NCBI GenBank assembly: GCA_019425655.1
Contig: NQWY01022369.1
Coordinates: 1 to 20,634 of the forward strand
Direction of reading: 5' to 3'
DNA: 20,634 nt
Source of the DNA: Rhizophagus prolifer
Lineage: Eukaryota; Glomeromycota; Glomeromycetes; Glomerales; Glomeraceae
The notes beneath the pieces were generated by a model. That model was not told where the DNA came from. It ran no database searches and saw only the letters and a list, made by a program, of their open reading frames with translations. This document shows positions 1 through 8,818 of the stretch, piece after piece (position 1 is the first letter of the stretch; each line of letters begins with the position of its first letter). A program made the translations under genes and the position numbers.

Positions 1-60
1 TTTAAAATGAAAAAATTGTTTTATGTGATTTATTTGGACAAAAATAATACAATAATTTCT

Positions 61-67
61 TATAAAA
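61..67 (+). promoter_or_regulatory. TATA-box-like element upstream of the small secreted protein gene
   Basis: TATAAAA lies 48-54 bases before the ATG at 115. In an AT-rich background such a match is expected fairly often by chance, so position is the only extra support. Confidence 0.35.
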
Positions 68-114
68 AAGGTTACAGAAATTAAATAGCAAAGTATCGAA
101 AAAAAAAACCAAAA

Positions 115-492
115 ATGTTCTCCAGAAAAAATCTTCCTCTGTTTTGCTATCTTACAATCGCAATACTTTCACTCTATAGTGCTTCTGAACGTAGATCAAT
201 TACTGATGATGTTAAAGTTACCGAAATTTCTCTCCTTGAACTTCCTGAAACCGGCGAACTCTACGAAATGGTCCCTCAAGTGGTTGAAAACGAGGAAAAT
301 CCTACCACCAGTGATCCCAAAGCTTCTCAAACCTTACCTCCTGTACATATCGATGGTGTCAAGTTCATCTTCAAACAAAAATTCCACTATCAACATAAAA
401 GATGGCTTCCTAAAGCTTATATTAAAGGAAATTTTTATAAAATGTGTTCCGATGTTACAAAACGTAAATTTATTGTCATTAGGCAAGAATGA
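115..492 (+). CDS. small predicted secreted protein, unknown function
   Basis: A single-exon reading frame of 125 residues that I do not recognise. Residues 1-24 look like a signal peptide: a basic start (FSRKN), then a hydrophobic stretch (LFCYLTIAILSLYS). A dibasic pair (RR, residues 26-27) directly follows and could be a Kex2-type processing site. The middle (about residues 28-75) is acidic and rich in E, T and P; the last 45 residues are basic and aromatic, with KHKRW-like and KRK clusters. There is only one cysteine after the signal region, so this is not a typical disulfide-rich effector. The frame has a plausible upstream TATA element and an A-rich leader before ATG. Secretion and any effector role are inferences from composition. 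A chance open frame is possible, but the clean signal peptide argues for a real gene. Confidence 0.55.
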   Translation: MFSRKNLPLFCYLTIAILSLYSASERRSITDDVKVTEISLLELPETGELYEMVPQVVENEENPTTSDPKASQTLPPVHIDGVKFIFKQKFHYQHKRWLPKAYIKGNFYKMCSDVTKRKFIVIRQE

Positions 493-798
493 AAATTGTA
501 ATGAAAGTAGTATCTAAAATAGAATGAGGGATTTTTATTGTGAAATTTTTTCCTGTATGAAACGGAAAAAGATTAAAATAAATAAAATATCGCATTTTTT
601 TCGCGTTTTTTTGAGAATATCAACTATTCAAATTTCTTAAACTCGTGACAGTGTAAATAAAAATCCAGTTTTAATACCGGAATTTAATTGCTAACTAAAT
701 TAGCATAAATAAGCAATATCCTATCCCTTGGATTTTCCCAAAAACACTCGCTTCTCAAAAAAAAAAAAAATATTCGTAGCGATAAATACATGTAAGTC
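493..798. other. intergenic, no gene seen
   Basis: AT-rich spacer between two genes on the same strand. It has AATAAA-like hexamers near 577-588 that could serve the 3' end of the upstream gene, and A/T homopolymers. No coding signal was found on either strand. Confidence 0.5.
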
Positions 799-2656
799 AT
801 GGCTGCTTTAGCTTGTCGTCAAGTTGGTAATGATTATTTTAAAGAAGGTGAATACATATAAAAAGTAATGAGGTCGTTGGAAAGAAGCACTTGATAAGTA
901 CACTGAAGCAATAAACCTTGATCCAAATGATTATTTAGCGTATACAAATCGGGCCACAACTTATTCAAAAGTATAACTAAAAAAATAATTATTATTTCAT
1001 ATATTTTTTTATATCAAATGTTAAAATGATTTAAATAATACACATTTAATCTGCTGTAGATGAAAAATTATACAGCAGCGATCAAGGATTGTAAAAAATC
1101 TATTGAAATTGAACCTAATCATGTTAAAACTTATTATCGTCTTGCTAATTCCTTAAAAATGTTATATTACTATAGTATGTAAAATAGATGAAAGTGTGGA
1201 AGCGTACGATACTTTTCTTAATTTCGATCCTGATAATAATATAGCCAAAATCGAGAGAATTCAAGTTAAAAATAATATTTTTATGGAAAATTTTGAACAA
1301 GTACTTCCTGGATTAAGGATTGTAAAATGGGCTAACTGCGATATTGATCCATTATCTTGTAAAGCAAGACTTTTGGCTGCAACTCTTAAGTTCAATAAGG
1401 GAAACGAAAATGGTAAAAATCGTAATGTTAAAGGTTTAGCGGAAATCACAGAAAGTATTATGATAGACGAAAAATGCATTGTTATGCCTAATTATTCCGA
1501 GTTAGCTATAAACACAGCATTTGAGCAAAATAAAGCATTACCACCAACATTATCCGTCCATGCAACAATCTTAAAATATAAACAAAAATTGGCTCAAGAT
1601 GGATGGGATTCAATTTTACCTGCTCTTTCTACGAACATCTGTGCTGCTTTTTTGACTGGTAAATATTTTGTTATGTTTTTTTTCTGATAATATATTAAAC
1701 GTTTATACGGTATATCTTAGGATACATGAGTCGATATACTTCCATAGATCAGGGGATCGAAAACATTCAACGCGCTATTGAACTTACAACTTTCGCCAAA
1801 GAGGTTTTTCCGGGCACAACTGATGGAGATACTTCGATTAATCTTGTTCTTAAAAATACTTTTATTCGAGCATTAAAAGTACATCAAATGAGAATAATTC
1901 TTATTAAGTATAAATTGAATTTAGAAATGATTGACCTCTTTGATAAAATTCTTCAGATGGCAAAAGAAATTATCGATAATTGCAAAGAAAATCCCATTTC
2001 CATTGAAGATACGATCCCATATTGTGCTTATTATCGTGGACATCTAGACGAGACTTATGGAGTTATTGGTTCTGCTTATCATGAAAGATCAAAATATTCA
2101 TGTGGAGAATTAGGTGTTCAAGAACGTGATACAAAATTACTTTCCGAAGCTATAAAGTATTATGAGAAAGCTTTAGAATATCTTCCAAAGGATGATCCTA
2201 ATATTGCTTTATTTCATTATTTAATTGCGTAAGTTAACATTTTACTCCTTTTCGCAATAAATATTATTTGTTATACATATGTTTAATATTTTTACTTTCA
2301 GTGCGTACAAACTTATGATTGGTGGTCATACGTTACACGAGATCAAACAACATTCTCAAATAGCTAAAGAATGCGAAAAAGAAACGTATCCTATTTTTGG
2401 AAATTATGTTGGAGATAGTTTTGAAAAGTCTATGGTAGCTCAAGCTTTGGAACAACTGAAACGACCGGATTATATTGCAAGTGATGATAAATTTTTTTTA
2501 CCACAAGCGTGTCGTGTTGCATCAAACAGTAAAGAAGAGGAACAACGCTTCGTTCGAGAATATGAAGCGAAAACAGGACTTATAGGAGCTGCAAGAATGG
2601 ATTTAACTCAAGCAGCTGTTAGAGCTAATGCTGAATTTAAAAATTACTTTGGATGA
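799..2656 (+). CDS. tetratricopeptide-repeat (TPR) protein, with two frame breaks near the N-terminus
   Basis: Exons read as 799-847, 873-970, 1060-about 1658 (with a frame break near 1165-1180), 1721-2228 and 2302-2656, giving about 530 residues. The N-terminus has STI1/Hsp-cochaperone-like TPRs: GNDYFKEG then RWKEALDKYTEAINLDP, then NYTAAIKDCKKSIEIEPNH, then DESVEAYDTFLNFDPDN. A further TPR-like helix pair is AIKYYEKALEYLPKDDPN near the end of exon 4. The rest is helical and unrecognised. Introns at 971-1059, 1659-1720 and 2229-2301 are canonical and keep frame. The first junction needs removal of a 25-base GT-AG segment (848-872). The second break has no clean small intron. TPRs bind other proteins; the partner cannot be told. 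The conserved downstream frame suggests a working or recently working gene. Confidence 0.75.
848..872 (+). other. 25-base GT-AG segment interrupting the first TPR (possible ultra-short intron)
   Basis: It begins GTGAAT and ends ATGAG. Removing it joins FKEG to RWKEA, the expected TPR spacing, and restores frame. It contains an in-frame TAA if read through. AGGT is repeated at both edges, so the exact boundaries can slide by up to four bases. Confidence 0.45.
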
Positions 2657-2868
2657 TGTTTCTTATTGTTATGCTTTATTTTGAATAATCCAATCTTAGT
2701 ACGTTAAATAAAAAGAAAGGACTAAATAAAGTCTTACATTAGGTATTAGGACTTACTTTTATTTAGAATAATAATAATGTATAAATAAAGTATTCAATAA
2801 GAAATCTTTTATTTTGAATAAAATAGCAATACATAAAAGAAAAAAACCAAATATCAAAATATAACCTA

Positions 2869-4403
2869 TTAACGTTCCTCTGTCGCCGTATTATTTCTAA
2901 CCAATTGAATATTTTCGGCTTGATCAACTTTAATATTTTTTTGACCTTGAAAAATATCGAAATGTCTAATATCAAAAATGTTCTTTGAATTTAAACTAAT
3001 TGTTTTTTCATTAGGATCATAATCAATAAATTTTACTCTCTCGAAATTAACCGGATGACAATTCTTATCATGAAATATATGAGATAATTTTAAACGAGAA
3101 ATTATAAGATCTGTTGTTGAATTAAGTTTTAAAGAAAATAAAAATGAATTCGTAGTTGGACCAAATCTTAATGTTCTATTCATTCTAGTAATTTTAATTT
3201 CTTTATATTCACCAATAATTTTGTTTGAATTTGAACACTCATAAATTGTCAATAATGAAGAAAATCATAAGGATTTTCAAAAGATTTATACATATAAGAT
3301 TGAATATTTTCATAAAAATTATTAAATTTTCCTTTTCTTGTTTTTATTGTCGCAAAAAAACCAAGTTTTGGTTCAAGTTTATCAATCCAACTAGCAATAA
3401 TTGCAGCTTGTTGTTTATTAATAATATCTGATTCAATAGTTCTCTGAGGACATATTCTTCTAGGTAAAACGAGTCTAATTGAAGGTCTCAGGAGATATAT
3501 CATAAAATCTAATTAAAGGAATTAAATTTTTTAAAGTTTCTTTTAGGGAATTAAAATTTTCATCAGTCCAATCAGCAACAGAAGAAGGAAAATCTAGAGT
3601 ATCTCTAGCAATACCCCATCTAACAATATTTCTCCAAATATTTACTTCTTCAATTCCAAGTTCATCCATTTTAAGTATATCAATAAGTGAAGATTCTTCA
3701 AAATCAGGAAAATCTTCTGAATAAAATAAAAGGTTCGGTTCTTTAGAAACCGTATTATTCCAATGTTTTTGTAATTTTTTGAATGCTTCATGTTGAAATA
3801 CAATTTGATGATAAAAAACAAAATTTTCGTCAATCCAATTAGGATAATTATTTAATAAATGATTCTGTACATCATCAATAATATTATTAATAAAAAGTTC
3901 ATCTAAAGCAACTAAAAGTTCCAAAATATCTTTTGCATCAAGTTCATTAAGTTTCAAAACACCACCATAAAGATATCTTTTTTTATATAAATAAATATAT
4001 ATATATAGTAAAGTGTATATATATATTTAAAAAAAAATTAATTAATTGTTGATTTAAAAAATTTTTTTTTTTCTGTAAAAAAAAATGTGTATGTATATAA
4101 TATATACATATATCACATTTAATATAAATTTACATACCGAAGAATTACTTTGAATATTTTTGGACGAATATTAGGTTTTTCAAGTTTTATCTTATCTCCA
4201 TCGGTTCTCTTCCAACGATCAGAAAATGCCATTTTAAAATAAGGTGTTCTAACACTCAAAATGCTTGAATGAATTTTAAAAGTTTCAATATCATCATCTT
4301 TGCCAACAATCATAGTAACATCATAGTTATCATCATCTTCAGTGAGAAGTTTAGTTAAATCTTCGGCTAAATGTTCAATATATGTTAAGGTACTTGAAGC
4401 CAT
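2869..4403 (-). CDS. BTB-BACK-TLDc-type protein, apparently broken by two one-base frameshifts
   Basis: Exon 1 (4403-4138) encodes the BTB start: YDVTMIVGKDDD, FKIHSSILSVRTPYFKMAFS, then FKVILR. It splices over a canonical GTATGT intron (4137-3977, AT-microsatellite rich) to YLYGGV-LKLNELDAKDILELL, completing the BTB and entering a BACK region (VNIWRNIVRWGIA, LKNLIPLIRFYDIS). A TLDc-like part follows (ESDIINKQQAAIIASWIDK, then TNSFLFSLKL). The frame changes near 3475-3480 and again near 3249-3252. Each is explained by one base in a short A or T run, and no intron bridges the first. The family acts mostly as Cullin-3 ubiquitin-ligase adaptors; TLDc is linked to oxidative-stress proteins. The TLDc part is divergent. 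It is either a young pseudogene of an expanded family or a gene with base-level sequence errors. Confidence 0.75.
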
Positions 4404-4971
4404 AGTTTTTCATTTCTTTTCATTTAAAATTTTACACAGTGATCAAAAGTAAAGAATCAAAAAAAGCAAAAAATTTTTGAACGCAAATTTACGTAACTTG
4501 CAAATAATTGTGCGACCAGAGAAAAACAAATGAAATCCGCTTTTAGTTTAATTTTACGTAGCACAGAAAATAATTTAGCAGAAGGCTTACAGGCTCCTAT
4601 GATTAAATTAGAATATTAGATGGTGCGAAATTTTGTTATTAAGCTTGTTAAGGTTAGTATCCAGGTTGCGTTTTTCAAGTCAGTTTACAAATAAACAATT
4701 CTATTGGTATAACATGTTCGACCTAAAAAAATATTGGCCTAATAAGTTTGTTTATGATGTAAACAATTCCCGTCCTATTTTTTGCCATTTATTCGTATGG
4801 CTCATATGGCGCAAAAAGGTCAATCTTCACAAACAAGAAAGGAAAAAGCCTTAGATGAAAGCTAAGATTACGTTACACGTAAGCTATACAAATCGGTAAA
4901 TACTAAAAATTGTAATATAACTTTATTTCAGTCATATATTTTGTTTATTAAAGATTACTACATAATCTGAA
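4404..4971. other. intergenic, no convincing gene
   Basis: This lies between two same-strand BTB-class genes and should hold the promoter of the BTB-TLDc gene and the 3' end of the MATH-BTB gene. A frame around 4633-4854 and a short ATG frame at 4797-4865 (polar, ending KEKALDES) were seen. Neither resembles a known family, and no splice structure supports them. Confidence 0.45.
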
Positions 4972-6282
4972 TCATGTTTTTTCGCAGTTTTTTGGCATCA
5001 TTAATTTCATAATTTCTTTCATAATATTACCGAAATTAGAAGAAAACATTGAATAATTATCCATAACATATTCAAAACCACTTGTTTCTCTAACTTTACT
5101 AAAATTCTTTATAACAAATTCTAATACTTTTTCTTTCAAATCAGGCCACATTCCAGCTGAACTAAATAAAATCATCGCTGAAATTTCAATTGTTAAAGTT
5201 CTAAGTACTTCAGCTTTAGCAATCTCACATAAATCCGTAACAAGGTATTTATCAGCTATGAGCAAGATATTATAAGGTGATGAAGGTGAGGTCATTTCAT
5301 TTTCAATATTAAATATTACTTCATTAGTATAAAAATAACGAAGTAATTCTCGAAATGTTTCGTGATGAAAATCCGGAATTTTCACTGTATATTTAAATGG
5401 TGAATGATAACTCTTCGAATCTGCTGAATGTAATGTTTCCATATCTAATGTAGGCCTGATAACATTTGCATTAACATTTTTATAATAATTTGTCTCTAAC
5501 CATTGACCTGAAAATACGTTTGTAAAGTAACTTGATCTTTGTGAAATTATAGTGCTACTTGCAAAAAAGCTTTTTCCATTAACAATAAATTGAACATCTG
5601 ACATATCTGGTCTTTCAAATTGTTTTTCCCAAGCGTTACGCAAATTATCAGGTAATTGTTGATTCCAAAAAGTAGTTGTAGGAGATTGCATTATTAAAGA
5701 TTTAAAGTCTTGAAATTTTATCCCGAATGTAATTGGATCTTTTAAAGTATCTTTTTTAGTATATACTCCGGAAACTTAAAATTTTTTGAAAGTTATTGGA
5801 AATTTGAACAAAATGATCTTTTCTTCATTTAATTAAAATTTTTCTATCTTACCTCTTTTATTATTATAAACAGATTGGCTTATTGGTTCTAAAATATTTA
5901 GATTAACTTCAGCTTCATAAGTCACTGATTTATCCTCTATAAATAGTATAGAACGAGAACTCTCTCGATCTTTTGACCACTCCAAATTTCTCCTTTCCAA
6001 TGGACTAGGGATTGCCCATAACGTCAAGCTACAGCATATTCCTTTACCTACAATATTATGATTCTATATAAAGATAATTTTAAAATGATTTATATAGATC
6101 AAATATAAGAAAAATACAAATCAGATAACTGAAAATAAATTTACAGGGTTGAATTTCAGTTGCCAGAAAACATCTTGAGCTGAGGCAAAAGGTGGTGTAA
6201 TAATATAATCGTTAACTATATCTGGTCCATTTCGAATATTGACTGAATATTGAAATATTGTCTTGGGTTTGAAAGTTGTCAT
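4972..6282 (-). CDS. MATH-BTB (SPOP-like) ubiquitin-ligase adaptor
   Basis: Three exons (6282-6145, 6063-5853, 5774-4972) with GTAAAT and GTAAGA donors and AG acceptors give an unbroken 383-residue protein. The N-terminal part (about residues 5-130) is MATH-like: FQYSVNIRNGP, DVFWQLKFNP, and CCSLTLWAIPSP. From about residue 174 comes a BTB/POZ domain: MSDVQFIVNGKSFFASSTII, then RSSYFTNVFSGQW, then FRELLRYFYTNEV, followed by a BACK-like helical tail (YNILLIADKYLVTDLCEIAK). An extra loop of about 30 residues sits inside the BTB between GQW and the KIPDF strand. By family, MATH recruits substrates and BTB binds Cullin-3; specific targets are unknown. The MATH call is weaker than the BTB call because the domain is divergent. 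It is divergently arranged with SYF2. Confidence 0.85.
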
Positions 6283-6388
6283 TATTCAAGTTTAATCATA
6301 TTTTTTTTTTTGGACGCATGAGATATGCATACTCAGTATTTATTTATGTGTAACCTATTTTAAAGTAGTGTTTTCACAGCGGCAAATG

Positions 6389-6396
6389 TGACGTAA
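6389..6396 (+). promoter_or_regulatory. CRE-like bZIP site in the MATH-BTB/SYF2 divergent promoter
   Basis: TGACGTAA, a half-palindromic ATF/CREB-type core, lies mid-way in the 214-base spacer between two divergent start codons. It is a single match with no second copy; function is inferred. Confidence 0.35.
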
Positions 6397-6430
6397 TCAA
6401 AACATCGTGTAACCGATAAATGATATTGCA

Positions 6431-6440
6431 ATATATATAG
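6431..6440 (+). promoter_or_regulatory. TATA-box-like element of SYF2
   Basis: ATATATATAG lies 57-66 bases before the SYF2 ATG, at a reasonable distance for a TATA element in a fungal promoter. AT-rich background makes chance matches common. Confidence 0.35.
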
Positions 6441-6496
6441 GGATCAAAAAACGTGTTCAATCTATTTCTTCATTAAAATTTAAAAATCAAAAAATT

Positions 6497-7586
6497 ATGC
6501 CAGAACTCTTGAAAGCAAACGATATAAGTACAAACCCGCAGTCAGTGCAGGTCAAAAATTGTAATGAAATAAATGATAGTTCATCTACTAATGAATCATC
6601 TCGCGTCGAAAAAATGAAAGCTCGCATAGATTGTTTACAAAGATTGCGTAAACGATCGGTAATGTTTAAACAAAGTTCTGTTGTTTTTTCACGAGCCGAC
6701 CAAAACAACTTTGTACATAATGGATCGGCAATCATCATATAGGACGATGCATTGCAAGCTAATCGACATGAGGTTTATGAAGAATTTCAACGTAAAAAGA
6801 CTAATCCCATCCAACAAGAACGTAAACGTGAAGCAGAAAAATTACTAGCTAAACAGGTAATATAATAGATGTTAATCAGAGAAATATTGGTAATCAGTCT
6901 ATAAATATCATGATGATTGGCAGGAAGCACAAGTAAGAGGAGAGAATTATGAAAGGAACCGATTTTGGGGTTATTCTGTCGAGTCTGTAGAGAAATGGGA
7001 AAAAAAGCAAGAAAAGAAGGCTAAAAGATCTAATACTGGATTTACAGGTCAAATTTCTTCTAAAATAATTGAATATCACGTGATTCATTATTAATTTTTT
7101 TTACTTCCTATAGATTTTAATCAAGTTGCGCATAAAAAATATAAGAAGCAAATAAATGAATTCAAACCAGATTTAGAAGCTTATGATGAACAAAAAATCA
7201 TATCAACTCTCAGCACCACCAAGAATGGAGAATTTGTATACGATGATACTGAATCATCTTTTTACCGAGATGCAAATTCTCTTCAATATGCTAGTGTTGA
7301 TAATGTTCCAAGTCCTCAAGCAGTAGATCGATTGGTGGCAGACGTCAATAAACAGTTGAGTTTTATCCATATTTATAAAAATATCGCGGTTTTCTTCTCT
7401 ATTTGTAACTTTTTTTATTGTAGAATTGCTCAACGAGAAAAGTTTTCGCGTCGTAAAAAAGTCGATGATGATGATGAAATCACGTATATTAATGAACGTA
7501 ACAGAAGATTCAATGAGAAGATTGGTAGATTTTACGATAAATATACCAGGGAAATCAAAGGAAACTTGGAACGTGGTACTGCGTAG
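6497..7586 (+). CDS. SYF2: pre-mRNA-splicing factor SYF2
   Basis: Five exons (6497-6658, 6743-6856, 6924-7047, 7114-7354, 7424-7586) join in phase to 267 residues; human SYF2 is 243. The order of conserved blocks is that of the family: LQRLRKRS, EVYEEFQRKK, REAEKLLAKQ, RGENYERNRFWGYSVESVEK, the basic WEKKQEKKAKRS stretch, INEFKPDLEAYDEQK, PSPQAVDRLVADVNKQ, then the signature end YINERNRRFNEKIGRFYDKY and IKGNLERGT. SYF2 is a nuclear subunit of the NineTeen/Prp19-associated spliceosome and helps the second splicing step and cell-cycle progression. The most N-terminal 35 residues are polar and poorly conserved, as usual. Donors are GTAATG, GTAATA, GTCAAA and the weaker GTTGAG. Intron 1 is 84 bases (a multiple of three) and its first in-frame stop is the TAG of the acceptor, so retention would give an 81-residue product. 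Confidence 0.95.
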
Positions 7587-8452
7587 GTCATCATGCGTTA
7601 AACTCATACGCTTTGAATTTATATTAATTGTATTAATCCAATTAATTTTATGTATTTGGGCAGGTTGTAAGAAATATTCGTAGAACTACGTATTTTATGA
7701 AATTCAGATATCAGTTATATAGATACTTTCACGATTATGGTATCTGTTGAATCATTAATAAATTTTACAATAATTCTCTTAAGACCATTTCTATATTTCT
7801 GGCCAGATCTTGATATATTGTTTACCAATTTTAAATATATAAAGAAATGAAAAAATAAGATTATTTTATTCCAACTTCCGAAAATATAGTTTTTGTTTAC
7901 ACAAATGTTGCATTCGATTCTTTTTTTTCTATTTGTTTTATTTGTTTTAATTTTCTTAGTGAAAATGAAACAAAGGATATTGCTACATAATGCCACATTT
8001 TCAACCGAACATTTAAAATTTTTATAACTGAAATAATATGATTAGTGTCAAGAGGAGCAGTACTGATGTAACTCACATTTGAGTTTGGGTAGAGTTTATA
8101 TGTAAATTTTGCCAAAAGTTGCTTATTTTCACAAATTTTCTTATCCTACATACCCTATTATTTCTGCAACCAGTGATTCGATTTTAATGAAATTTATACC
8201 ATTAGATTCGTCTCGTTGAGTGGTAGTAATTTCATTTTCTAGCTTAAATATTGACCGAGTTATGCCATAAATGTAATATTAATTCGGTATTCGTACTAAT
8301 ATGATCAGATATGTTCGGAGTTCTGTGTCAAGTATTAGCGTTTTCTAATACGTGTAATAATTACCCGGTGATGTTCTCATTTTTTTATTTACGTTATTAT
8401 TATATTCATATTATCATTTTCTTCATTTGAATAATTCCTGAATTCTGACAAA

Positions 8453-8609
8453 ATGGACTCATTCAATTTTATTGATCGTCCCTCATCTTATGGTGATGCC
8501 CGAACGATTTCTTGATTATAATTTATAACTTCTTTTTATAGGAATTTATGAAAATAATCACTCGATCCAATATTTTACTATCAAATTCTTGTATAAACTT
8601 TATTTGTAA
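8453..8609 (+). other. possible two-exon micro-ORF (low support)
   Basis: ATG at 8453 opens MDSFNFIDRPSSYG. A GTGATG donor at 8493 and a TTTTTATAG acceptor ending at 8541 would splice in phase and continue 21 residues to TAA at 8607. The product would be 35 residues with no recognised relative. It may be the relic of a gene start or pure chance. Confidence 0.15.
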
Positions 8610-8735
8610 TTCGAACTTTTGCACTATATACAAATCTTAATATTTTTCAGCATTTCGATTTTTTTTTTCTTTTTGAGCAAATCCTATATTTTTTTATTTA
8701 TTCAATTAAATGTGTATCATTGAGAGCTAGTATAA

Positions 8736-8751
8736 TGACAATATATTGTCA
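8736..8751. repeat. perfect 16-base palindrome
   Basis: TGACA-ATATAT-TGTCA lies just downstream of the Clr2-like gene. It could be a protein-binding site, a small hairpin in the 3' untranslated region, or chance in AT-rich DNA. Confidence 0.4.
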
Positions 8752-8818
8752 GAGATCAGTAAACTTGCATACAAAGAATGTCTTCCCGCTTTAATTTTAA
8801 AAGTACGATCTAAATCTT

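Larger units (their letters stand above)
7587..8818. other. gene-poor 1.2-kb spacer between convergent SYF2 and Clr2-like genes
   Basis: Long AT-rich stretch holding the 3' ends of two convergent genes. The minus-strand frames around 7715-8115 lack homology and ATG starts in good context. The segment at about 8030-8300 is less AT-biased and reads like old non-coding or repeat-derived DNA, but I cannot name a repeat family. A perfect 16-base palindrome (TGACAATATATTGTCA) is at 8736-8751. A possible two-exon micro-frame is at 8453-8609. No tRNA or other RNA gene was recognised. Confidence 0.4.

Noticed and set aside
3961-4137. TA-rich inverted repeats as a transposon end
   Set aside because: They lie in a normal BTB-gene intron and are simple TATA microsatellite; no target duplication or transposase was seen.
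4633-4865. Open frame and short ATG frame between the two BTB-class genes
   Set aside because: No family resemblance, no ATG in good context for the longer frame, and an upstream stop limits the shorter one.
7715-8115. Minus-strand frames of 72 and 93 residues in the 1.2-kb spacer
   Set aside because: The upstream one starts only at TTG, neither has recognisable motifs, and no splice structure links them to a gene.
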